Assembly (NCBI GenBank): GCA_037975125.1
Contig: CM075860.1
Span: 46,907,543 to 46,971,542, forward strand
From: Latrodectus hesperus
Taxonomy: Eukaryota > Arthropoda > Arachnida > Araneae > Theridiidae
Reading direction: 5' to 3'
Length of the DNA stretch: 64,000 nucleotides
This document shows, one piece after another, positions 1 to 12,700 of the stretch (position 1 is its first letter; each line of letters starts with the position of its first letter). A program made the translations under genes and the position numbers. The notes under the pieces were generated by a model that ran no database searches, was not told where the DNA came from, and was given only the letters and a program-made list of their open reading frames with translations.

Positions 1-615
1 AAAACAAATGTAAGTTAAGTTCACAGCACAAGTAGTCTGCATTGTAAGATCAAGAGGATTAAGATATATTGATTTTCAACACATGAAATAGTATTCCTGA
101 CTAGTAATAAGCAGAAAAAACTAGTTTTTGCTGTCTATAAACCTTTTTAAGAGTAAATTGAGAAGTCTTCTCTTTGATGAGGACTAAAAACCATGCTTAA
201 AAATACATACCCAACATATGTTTCCAAGAAGATACAAGGGCATTCATTAACATTAGTATTTTTCCATCATTATCATGATTTAGGTTTTTGGACACCATAC
301 AATTTTATTTAATCAGTAAGTAGTACCGTTAAGTGTAACATCAAGTTTTATTCAATATACCTTTAGTAACCTTTGAAAGACATTTCAATCACCAGACAAG
401 AGTGTCTTTGATTAATGAATATATTGTACCATCACATATTCCTAATTTCAAACTAAAGACTAGACACAAGCTATAAAAAGCAATTTAATAAACATTTATG
501 ATAGAAATAAAAAAACACAATCATGACTAGAATTTAATGAAATTTTTACACATATGAAGTTTAAAACAAAATTATATTCTTTATAACATACAATTTATAT
601 ACACATCTTTCTGCT
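1..615. other. 3' UTR and downstream flank of HDAC11
   Basis: AT-rich sequence without a supported gene. On the minus strand an AATAAA at 352-347 and another at 309-304 could end the HDAC11 transcript. Positions about 488-580 resemble 1311-1393 of intron 7 in direct orientation. Confidence 0.5.
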
Positions 616-768
616 TCATGAAAGTAATTCCTTCTGCTTTAAATTTATGATGGAGTTTGCAATGATCTTTGCTGTACATTTCTGATAACCTCCGCTGGTA
701 ATGAAAACAATGGGTATTTTCCGGTGTCGAGCAGCTTTAAACACAATTTCATCTCTATCAATAATACC
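616..768 (-). CDS. HDAC11: HDAC11 coding exon 8 and stop
   Basis: 153 nt encoding residues 273-322 and TGA. It starts GIIDRDEIVFKAARHRKIPI, carries TSGGYQK with catalytic Tyr300, and ends NLKQKELLS. The acceptor is TCAATAG. Confidence 0.95.
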   Translation of the reverse strand, partial: GIIDRDEIVFKAARHRKIPIVFITSGGYQKCTAKIIANSIINLKQKELLS

Positions 769-3700
769 CTATTGAAATATTAAAATGAATATTAAATTAT
801 AACTTTTGTTGCCAAAGAAAAAATATTAAAATGCAACATTTCCTCCAAATATATATTTTACATTTGCATAATGGATATTTAACAATCAAGATTTTTTGAG
901 ATTAATGAATATTTGTTTACAAAAACATACATTTTATTCATAATATTATTCAAAATCCATGATCTTTTAAAGTTCAAATATATTGTCATACCTATCCTTG
1001 TTGGAATCATACAAGAAAAAATTCTAAGCCTCTCTCATGTATTTTTTAGTTAACTTCATGAGTATCTCTACTTTTAAAACAATTTTTCATTATATGAAAA
1101 ATTTCTTACTAGTCAATTTCTTACAATCATTGGTTAGTGTATTCTTTTTTTTTTCAATATGATGCCTTAAATTATTAAAAATTAGTAGTTTAAAATAATC
1201 CTTAAAAACTTATAGTTAAAATTTACTGAAAATTTTCATCTTTTAAAAGTTCATATACAATTTCAATTAAAGTATATTTTCTCTGAAAGAAATGAAAAAG
1301 CCATTTTTAATAAACATTTATAATTGGGGAAAAAACACTATCATTATTAGAATTTAATGGAATTTTTTATACATTTGTAATTTAAAACAAAATGAGATTG
1401 AATTAATCAATAGCAAAGCTATTTAGATAAATTAATATATACCTCATAGAGAGTGTAATAACGCATGCCTCAACATGCTAACATCTAAAAATAATGGAAA
1501 TTTAAAAAATTTTACCTGTGCAGTTATGGCAAGACAACCCAATGGATCTCCTTTTAATATGTCAGTTCCTGCATTATAAATTATAAATTGAGGAGAGAAT
1601 TCTTCTATAGCAGCTTCTAAGTTGCTGGAAAAAAATATTTTTAAATATATTTTTACTATTCTTATTATGAGAGGGGACATTTTGAAACATTCTTCATTTA
1701 AAATTTTCAACTGACTACTCAAATGAGTACCGATTTTCAATTTGCACTCCTTTAAAACATTTTCTATTGCCCACCTGCATTATTTAGTATTGATATGGCA
1801 GAGTTCATTGCTCTTGCACTGAAAATGTATGGGAAAACTCTTCTTAAAATTATTATGTTGGTTCTTTAGAACTACATATATGTTAAGGATTAATTATCCT
1901 AATATAAAAAAAATCCTAATATTACTTAAGGATTTTTTTAGGAGATATATGTCGCTATAACAAATTAAATTTAGAGAAAGAATAATAAATTTTAAAGCCA
2001 GCAGAATTAACAGAATAAAAAAAAAACTATTCATCATTAATGCACAGTGTAGCTTTACGAGAGCCATCCTCAAAATGACAATGCATTATATCAGTCTTTT
2101 GCGAGGAATATGAACCATCAACGAGTAATTGTGATATAAGCACCAATGATCATATTTAGTCTCAAAACTACTTACTTCCATTTTCAGGAGTACTATAACT
2201 ATTCAAAATATCACTGCTACTCAAATATGTAAGATAACACAAAAGCAGAAATATATTGCATAGAAAATAATCAACCACTATGATGCATCATAATTTAAGG
2301 TAAAGAAATCATATCTTTTAAATGGTTAAAATTTAAATCGGAAAGAAATTTTTTAAAATTTTTATTTAGGAACTTATTAGGTTAAATTATCATTAAATTT
2401 ATGCACAGATGAAGTGGTTAATATTGAATTAATAATTACACTGTAAATATGTGAATTTAGATTGCACTATGGCAATGCCAAAAGTTTGTATTCATCAAAT
2501 ACAATGGTAGGCTCTGCTGAAGGCAAAGGTGGCAGATGTATGTTATTTTTATTGTACTCTATGGTTTTATCTGTATTTTCCAATAACTCTTTCCTTTCTA
2601 AGGACAAGAACTTTCATTTTATTTTATAAAGTTATGAGTTCATTCTTACACATGAATGCATATGGAACTGTCAATCAATATTTTAAACCAATATTTTTAT
2701 TCTTACTTGATGCACAAATTAATGAAGAGAAAAAAGTAATAGAAATTGATCTATGCAAATAGAAAATTGAAATTGGTAAGAAGTGGGTTTGTTGGTGAAA
2801 AGTAGAAAAATCTGTAAAGTAGTATAAATAAAAAATTTCGTTAGACTAATGTCGTAGCCAACCTGTTTTGAAATATAATTTGGTAATGGACGACAAACAA
2901 AGGTGGAATATTATTTATGTTGCAGTTCACTTTTAAATAGAAGTAATAGTTTAACAAATGAGCATTAAAAATTTTGTTTGAGAACCAAGTATTTCATGTA
3001 CATGAAATTAATTAACCATTACATTCAAAACTGTTGAACAGAATCCTCTTATAAAACAGCCTGTAAAGAAGACAGCTTTTTTTTTTAAATACATCTTAAG
3101 GAAATTAAAGACCTAGATTCTTCCTGCCTCAATAATAAGAAAGTCTGGGACTTTTTAAGAATCCAGGCCTTCCAATTGATCACTCTTAAAATAGCAAGAT
3201 ACTTTTCAAGGCAGTCAACCCGTCTAAAGTTTGGTCACTAGTACTTGTTCCAGAGAGCGTGGCCAAGAATACTTTTGAATTGAGCGTTAAAAACTGAAAC
3301 AAAAATATGGATTATCGTTTTAACAAATGAAAAAAAAAATATTACCATGTTAAATAAATAGGAAGGAAAAAATTTATTGTTTCAAATTATATGACCAAAA
3401 ATGAAAAGAAAGAATAACTGATAATTTTGAAAAAATTGTTTCCAAAAGAACTCACTATTCACTTTAGTAAAAAAGTATGGATGTGCATGGAATCATTCTT
3501 CAGCTAACAGAAATTTATCAAAATGAGAAACACTTTTTTAACTTTGAGGTCTTCTTATTCTAGATTCAATATAATTCTGTTACTGCTTATGAAATCATGT
3601 TAAATCCAGAATGAAAAGAGAGGAAGGAAACTTGAACCAATAAATAGATAAATAAATAAAATGCTGATGTCTCTATTACTGGAAAAGATCAAATGCATTA

Positions 3701-6700
3701 ATTATTTTATTTTTTATTCTGGATCATTTTTGAATGAAAAATTTTTTAAGAAAAAACAGTTTTTGTTTTGATATTTAAGAAATAAAAGCTGCACATCTAT
3801 AATTTAAAAACAGAATTTGAATTTATTTAATTGCATATGGTATAATAATTTAAAATATTTCAAGTTTTGAAATCTATATTGGAATTCCATCAATATTCTT
3901 TCCAGCTATTTTACATACTCGTTGAGTTTTTCTTGTTTAATATTGGAACAAATTTTTTTAATTCGAGGGAAAGGACAAAATATTTTATTTTTAATGTCCT
4001 TTTGAAAAAATTGTAATTTAGTTTGAAAACCAAATATAGACTGAGAGGTCAGATATTATTTTATCTTTCCCCAGCAATTGTAAATTTAGTGCAAATGTTC
4101 CAGGACATCAGTTAAAAACATTAATTCTTGTAACCATTCATCATCATCTAATTCTGAATAGGTTAACTTTTTTTAAAAAAAATGCAGTTATCGGATCAAA
4201 CAAATCTACAAATCAATTTAATATGTCAGAGCTAGCCATCTAACAATGCAAAAGAAATTAAAGTTGTTTGAAAGTTCTTCCTCCTTTAATTTTTCAAGGA
4301 AGTTTTTCAACTGTCATCATATGAATGCAAAAAATCATATGAAGATATGATTTTTTGCATTGGTGCGAATGTAATTTACAGTGTGTAACACTGTTTTCAT
4401 AACATCAGAATATTTGAAATATTTTGTAACGAGATATTCTTAGTGAATAGGTTTGAATTGTGGAATTTGAGAATTATGTCTTAAAGGCCCAACATGAGCA
4501 ATTTTTTTTACCTAGCATTGCCGGAGCTGAGCTGCATCATTCAATGCTTACAAATTTATAAAGAGGAGTTTTTATCATGGATTCTAATGTATTTTTAATA
4601 CTGACACAGTGGGTTGACTCTTGAAGTGCTACTAAATCTAATAATTCTTCTTTAATAATGAAGTCAGGTGAAACAAAAGGTATAAAAACTGTCAATTTGC
4701 AGAATATTTGTGATATCTGTCGATTTGTCAAAGGTTTGGCTGAATGCAATACAGTATCTTCAAATCATTTTTTAAAATTATATTCAAGACATGTATTAAT
4801 TGCAGTTAGGCATCATTCGGTTGTGTCTTTCAAGATGAAAATTGTGAAGCAACTTTGTGCAATGCTGGATTGTTTCGATCTAACTCGACTTGAGTGACTA
4901 GTTTCGACTTTTAGTGCATCTTCCAAGTTTTTTAATACACTCTCCCTCTTTATACGGGCGTTTTGCGCAAACAATATTCCAGGCAATAACAAAACTGGCT
5001 TCAGCCATATTATTAGCTTGATTGCAAGGATCATCAAAATTGACTGTCTTTTCAAATTTAATTTTAAAGAAGCAAGCTTAATTTGGAATTTAGTGGATAT
5101 TGATAAGAAAACAGAGGATGATTGATTTCATACTGTCAACAAAAGTTGCTAGCTTTATAATTTTCATCATAGATATTACAAATAACACCAAATGCTTTTC
5201 TGTTATTGTCAATAAAAATATTCTCCTCCCACTCATTATTAAAACTTCTTTTTTCTTGCTCGTATTTTTTTATTTTCCTTCTTTGTCGTCATTTTAAAAG
5301 AACTGAAAATCATTCATCATATAAAAAGAAATTTAGAAAATACAAGTTTAGTGTTATTAAAACAATAACACGTGCTAAAGACACAAAACAAATTACAGTT
5401 AACTTACCGAAAATTATAGATTACAAATTATATCCATAAAAAGAGTGATATAAATTGTTTCCTCCGGAGCACAATCTCATTTATCTGTTGCAATGAAAGT
5501 TTACGAATTCAAAATCGGTTTGGAGTCAGACAATTATGCCACTGTCTATATTCGTTCATGCAATTTTTGATGAGGCATATCATTCTTAACTTGTACGAAA
5601 ATGAAATTTGTTACAACGTTACACTTAGTCTTTCATGTTTATTGTCAGTAATTTAAAAGACATTTTGAAACACATAAGGAACAATAAATTTTTTTAAAAT
5701 ATAATAACACAAAAATGAAAAGGGAACTTGGGTACATTTATCAATAGCCACCAATCATCATTCAAAGAACCAAATGTGGCTTGTGAGTCGATGGTTGGCC
5801 ATCCCTGGTATATGGTTAGAAAAATATTATAAGAGGAATTTATATATATAATCCAAGGATTCTTCTTAACACTAATATTTTAGAATTTTAATTTAGTAAT
5901 AAATGAAAAGGATTCCCAAGAGCAAACGTTTTCTAAATAATTTCTACTAATTTCAAAACAAATGAGATATACCAAGAATTTTTTTAATGAAAGGAATTTT
6001 AAGAATGTGATTTATTACAAATGGTATGTACAATCAACTTTTGAGTGAATTATAGTTTCTGAACAAATTACTTATTTTAATCACTTACTATTTTATAAGC
6101 AATTTATAGGCATAGCATTTTCAGCAATACACTATTTGAAAAACTTTAATTATCTAAATGACTGCATTCTATTTAAATTTTTATTCATTTTTTTTAAATT
6201 CTTCACATGAGATATATGTACCCAATAGATTAATTTTAATCAGCAATACAAATGATTAAATACATTTGAATTTAAGTTTTTTTTAATGTTTAAACTAAAT
6301 CTAACAGTTTATTAATCTATATAGAAATTTTAAATTAATAGTTGACAATATAACTTAAAATGCTGAAAATTAGATATCAAATATACCTTGAAACTTTTTC
6401 CAAATATTCTTCATCTTCTGTCATATGCCTCAGTTCAACTTTTTTTCGGATAGCCCCTATTGATATATTTGATTTAAAAAGAAAAAAAAACTTAACAAAT
6501 TTATAATCTTTTTAGAATGTAAAATGGCATTTTACCTACATATAAAACAGAAACAAAATATTTTCAAATTTGGAACAATAAAGGCATGCAACAAAATAAA
6601 AATAATTAAATATATTAAAGCCTTTTACAGCAAACTGATAGCCAAACCTTTAGATTTTTTCATTTATACTGTGAGATATATTTAATTTACAAAATAAATG

Positions 6701-9700
6701 CTTAGAACAGTAATTTTTCAAATATACTTAATTTATATTAAAAGCTATTAACAAATAACTTTCATTCATTTGATATTTTATTTATGTATCTAGAGTGATA
6801 TTTTTTTTTCAATTAGTGGTAAAAATAATATTTTTCAAACAAAATATCTTCCCTTAATACTAAATATTCCAAAAATGTTTTTTTAGTTTCTATACTTAAG
6901 TCAATTGTTTGTTAATATTAAAATTATAAAATTTATTGTGCAATAAAAGGTCATACTGGATGTCTTAAAATCGTCCAGTCAATTACAGCTAATGGATAAA
7001 TTATTTTAAATGGATAACCTATGAATATTTAAAATATTTCTTCAAATTAAGAAAGATCTAAAAAAATGAAAATTTAAAATTTGCGTATTTTTCTGTAAAC
7101 TTTATAAATACTAATTCAAACAATGTTTAACCTTTTCACGACGGGGTGCCTTTGTTTAAGACACATGTTCAGGACGAAGCAGAAGTGAAAGGAATGATAT
7201 TACAGGACGATTAGAAAAAAATTCGTAAATAAAGTTCGTAATGCATAAAAAATAAATAAAGTCCTACTGCCGTGATTTTTGGTAGCATTTTAGATTATCA
7301 CATAATCTATCTAATAACAATAAAACTAGACTTTAATAATATTTTTCCTTCAATTTATATGAAAATATATATTTATAAAAAAGTTGCTTACCTTGAGAAA
7401 TAATTTTCGACAGTGCAATTCTAGTTTTTCCAAACTTTTAATCGACAAAACACTTCAACATATTTTTAAATTAATAAAAACTATACAAGGGCTATTTGCA
7501 AGAAGAAATAACAAAATTTAAAATGAAGACTGAGTATGGAAAATCTCGAAGCACGGAGAAAGACAAAGTCTGACATTGCATGATTTGCAAGCATAAAATG
7601 TTTGTTGTGTTTTCTTTTCTTTCAGCACGGTTTGTGAACAAACAAGGGACTTGACTTTTTTCTCCCTTTTTGTTCAAATTAAGGGTAGGAAAATGGCTAC
7701 CAGATAATCGAATAGCTACTGGTACAGATCTTACTGTAAACTGTTTTTCGTTCTCTATAACTTTCATAGTTCACCAAAATTTGCTCAATTAATTTAATTT
7801 TAAATTGGAGAAGCGGAGTTTTAGTGCTATGTTTTTTGTCATACAGAATGTGGGAATTCAATATGGTTATATCCATAAGCCCAAAGAATAATTTTTTGTA
7901 ATATTCCACCGATTTTCTCTAAAACATGAATGGTGCGTCATAACTCTGTCTCCTATATCTACACCACCCATGTTTTTGTTGTAATCGATAATACAACTAG
8001 GTTTTAAAATGTCTTCTCAAATGACTATCTTTTCTCCCGGATTTAGCTATTTCTGGCTCATGTATGTTTGTTAGCATAAAAACGTCTTTTTTTCTTTAAA
8101 TGCAATGACGTTCACATTACCAAGTTGCATCACATCCATTTCACCCGTTTTTAGTTTTCTTTCTGGAAAGTCTTTGGGCATTGTCTTACTCATTTTTATT
8201 ATGGTTCCGCAAATATTAGTTTTTACAAAATACATATATTCTGCGAGCCATGGGGAATTGAAAAATCTATCCAAATATAAATTATACCATTTTTGAAATA
8301 AATCATTCATCAATGTTTTCACTACTCTTTCTTTATATGAGCCCTCGCTGTTTAACATTTCCATGTCTTTACCACAATAAATTAGGAAATTCAACACATA
8401 ACCACATACTGATTCCCATAATTTATATATTTTAATGCCGTAACGAGATCTTTTCAATAGAACATACTGACGAAATCCAAGGCGTCCTTTCCAAGTAAAT
8501 AGGGATTAGTCAATGCAAATATTTTCCTCTGGCATATAGGTTCTTTTAAAATTTTTTTTTAGGTTCTCAACAATTAATCCTAGTTTTTCCAACTTTTTAG
8601 CATTCTTGTTTGACGTGAAATGTAAAAATTTCAAAATGTTGCGAAAAATATCTTTAGATATAATAGAATATATAAAATGTCTCTAGATATAACATAATAG
8701 AGACATAACTTTATTGAAAAATGGAGTAGCGAATACCTCATTTGTAGTGAAATACATTTTCAAATTAGGCTTCTTGATAATTCTTATCAATATTATCATT
8801 GTTAAAAACACTTTAATGTTTTCAATAGTTAAATTTGAAAATTTGGCTGATTTAGAAGTTGATGGAACACTTCTTTAAGCGCTTTGAGCAAAATTGTTTG
8901 TTTCTTCAACAATCAAATTTAGAAGTTCATCAAAGAAATTGCTGAAGAAATCAATTTCCTTTTCTGCATGATCTATAGAATTAATTCCCGGTTTTCTAGT
9001 AAATATATGAGGATGCAGTTCCTCCAGTTCTTGACTACAAGATGAAGTCTCTTGTGTTGAACTTTTATGGGACATGTAAGGCAGACATTCAGCAAGCCCA
9101 GTCTGACAAAATTTTTGTGTCAAAATCGCTACAAATATCATTTTCTAACTCTATAGCAAATGAATCATCACTTTCATCTATATCACTGAATGGTTTATTT
9201 ACCATATGTGTATATTCATCCTCTGTTAAACAACGCTTCCTCGCCATAATAATCTGGAATCAAGAATTTTTGAAATAACAAGAAAAGTGATGAAATATAA
9301 CTGAAAGCAGTAAAAACTGTAACGAAACTTACGCTAAAACCCTGAAAGACCTCCCATAGTAGCGAAAACAAAATTTAAAAAAGTGTTCGGAGAGCTATCA
9401 GAACCGAGAACACTTAAAAATCATGAGGAAAGTTGAAGAGCCAAGCTGTGTTTGTTTACATTGCAATTTCCTCTCTTTTCAGCCACAGCTGATAATCAAA
9501 ATACCAAAAAAAGGAAGAATATGAAAAAAATTAAAGTCAGAACACTAAAACTACATTCAGTTTACATGTAATGGACACATAGTGCCTTCTAGTGATTATT
9601 AAAAATTGTTCCAGCTTAAAATGCATATATGCATTGCCCATTCACTAGGCTAGTTCTTTAGGAATGCACAGGTGAACCGCCCGGTACTCACTTTCGTCCG

Positions 9701-12700
9701 TACGAAATGCATATATGACTCGCTCGTCGCGAAGAGGTTAATTTTGCTGAATAATGCTAATGACATTGTGTAATCAATGAAGAAAATGATGAAATATCAT
9801 TATTGTAAATGTTATTTTTTACAATAATAAAATACAATAAAACAATGTAATAAATATTAATCTATAATATATACAATATAAACATTTTTTTCAAAAAAAT
9901 TCAATTTTGTAAAAGAAATTTTTTGTGACGTGTATTTTTGATTCATAAATTATAAAAAGTTAAAAAAAATATTGCTAGATAAAATTCATAGCTTCACATT
10001 AATACACGCTGCTAAATAAGAATTGTAAATGGTTTTAAGAAATTATTTTTTTTATTTATATAAATTTTAAAATTTTCTTTTAATTATTTTAAAGGAGAAC
10101 TATAAGGTTAAACAATCTTTTCAGTAATATAACATCTAAATAACTATGAAATTCCATAGATTGTTAAATATCATATTTTACAATTCCTGGCAAATATTTT
10201 TGCTTCATTCGCAACTTAATTATATAAAAATTTCTAAAATATTATTTGAAAATATATGCAAAAACACTAAAAATTTCTTTGAAAATTTAGATTACGAATA
10301 ATGAATATTTACTTTTAGCATAATCATCATGAGGATATATACTACGATTATAGACATCCATAATATACACTCGGTCATCGCCAATAAAATCTCGTTCATG
10401 GCCATTACCCTGAGAAATGTAATTCAATACATTACAATTATTAACATATGACATTAAAATGATACTCTGAACAAAAACACGCAACTTAAAAAAATATATG
10501 AACACAATTTAAATTGTTCTAAATAATCAAAATAACAAAAATAATTTTATATAACCCGAAATTAATATAATAAGTTTTTTAACAAACTATTGGATAAAAA
10601 TTAATATCAAAAAATTTTAAAGTAAAAATTATAATAGCTAAAAATATATTCACCATTCTAAATAAAATATGCCAAAAAGCAAATTTACTAACCAAAATTT
10701 TTTAAGCAGTTAAGACTGTTATGAAAATTATAGTTTTATTATTAAAAATATAAATTATTAAGTAAAACATCAAAGTATACAATATTATTTTACTCTATGC
10801 ACTGGAAATCAGGAAACAAGCAAATAAACTTGAAAAAGAAGCATTGCTCATATCCCCATCTTACCTTTTCTCTAATCTAATAAACGTTAAAACTTTTATC
10901 AAATGAAGAATTCTTAGTGGCCAAAAAAATTTCTAACAGAGCACAGCCTTTAACATCTTGCATTCCAAAAAATCTTCCAAGAATCATGAGAGTCTTGTCT
11001 TTTCATTTACTGACAAGACTATTTGCAGCCACTTTTGTGCTAATTCAAACTTGTGGACTCTTCTCATTGCATTTTGTGTAAAGATAATGTTGACAAGTAT
11101 ATCATGCATCTCTTGGTTTGTTCTACTCTTTGCTCCTAGAGATACTTCATTTTTATATTGGACTGCAAGACTTTGTATGCTTGAAAGAACCAATCGAGAG
11201 AAGTATAAAAAAAGTATTTATTGCTTTTCATTATAGTAAAAAGTGTTTATTATAGCTACTATAGAAGATAAGTTTCAATATAAGCAGTTAAAATAAAGCA
11301 AATTTTTAAAATTGCACAAGTTTTAATGAAGTTACTTTCTAAAAGTATTCATCATTTATTAAAATATGCAGATAATTATTTTTTATATAAAGTTGAGATA
11401 AGTATTCTCCCCATGCGATTTTATCTCAACTTATGATGAAATTGTAGACAGCATTCAGAAGTTAAATATATATTATAAATTAAATTTTCTTATTTCTTGA
11501 TATATTCATACTATAGTACTTTAACTTAATAAATTTATGTACGAATATTAGGGTTATTAAGAGATCACATTTAATTTAATTAGATTGATATAATTTTATA
11601 TATATTATATTTAAATTTTATATATATTTAAAATATTTCTAAATATATCCATGCTTAATTGGTGGTATAAAATTAAATAATAAAACTACATACCTGATGA
11701 GCATCTAAATCAACTATCATAACTTTATAAATGTGTCGATAGTTGTAGAACAAAAACTTTATGCACAATGTTATGTCAGCATAAGCACAAAAGCCTCCAC
11801 CTTGTTCTGCGGAACAGTGGTGAAATCCTCCACCCAAATTGAGAGCCCATCCTCGTTCAAAAGCTAATTTACCAGCCTGAATATTAGAATATCAATTTTT
11901 AAAAAATATCCTCAATTGACAAAAGTAATACAATTAACAAGTTGAATCTTGGTAAATTATGTTTAAATTGAAGTTAAACTTCATCATTACATCATTTTTA
12001 TGGAATCTCTCTCAATTTTTAACATAGGAAAATTTGAAATAAGAGTTTAAAAACATGAATTCAAGGAAATAATTCTCACTGACAGGATATTTTTTTAAAT
12101 AATTGAAATTTGTAAACTTCCACAAGAAGGAATATTAGAAAGGAATGTAATAGTTTATTCCATTTTTGATATTCAGAAAAATTTGTGATTGCCATAGTCC
12201 TATTTTACAAATATTCTAATTAATATTATGATTATTAATAATATATATATATAATTTTGAAAATTTTATGAAACAATTTCAAAAATGCTTAATTTTTAGT
12301 TTTTTATTAACATAATTAATTTATAAATATATAGATTCACAACAAATTTTAAATCAATTGCTAATTAATTGAATAAAGTTATTTCAAATCATGAATGACT
12401 CCGATAAGTCTGGATTCCATGAAATCTGAAGCTCAAATCTGCATAGTATGACAATCAAAAGCCATTAAACAAGAAACCAATCTTGGAAAATTTCTTTCAA
12501 AAAAAATTCTATTACAGAAATCTGTCTAAACTGTTTATTTCACATGATAGTTGAAAAATTCAAAATGAAAAAGTCATAGAAGCAACAGACAAAAAATTTT
12601 TAATGGAATATTTTATCCTGCCTCAGAGATATTTATTATTCAAAAATACATCTGCAAATCCCTTAAGTCCTAAAAGTACTAAGTCCATGGGAGCCTGTAA

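Noticed and set aside
4658..4897. 79-codon plus-strand frame
   Set aside because: It is the antisense shadow of the hAT transposase remnant.
8105..8296. Plus-strand frame of 63 codons
   Set aside because: It is antisense to the piggyBac transposase.
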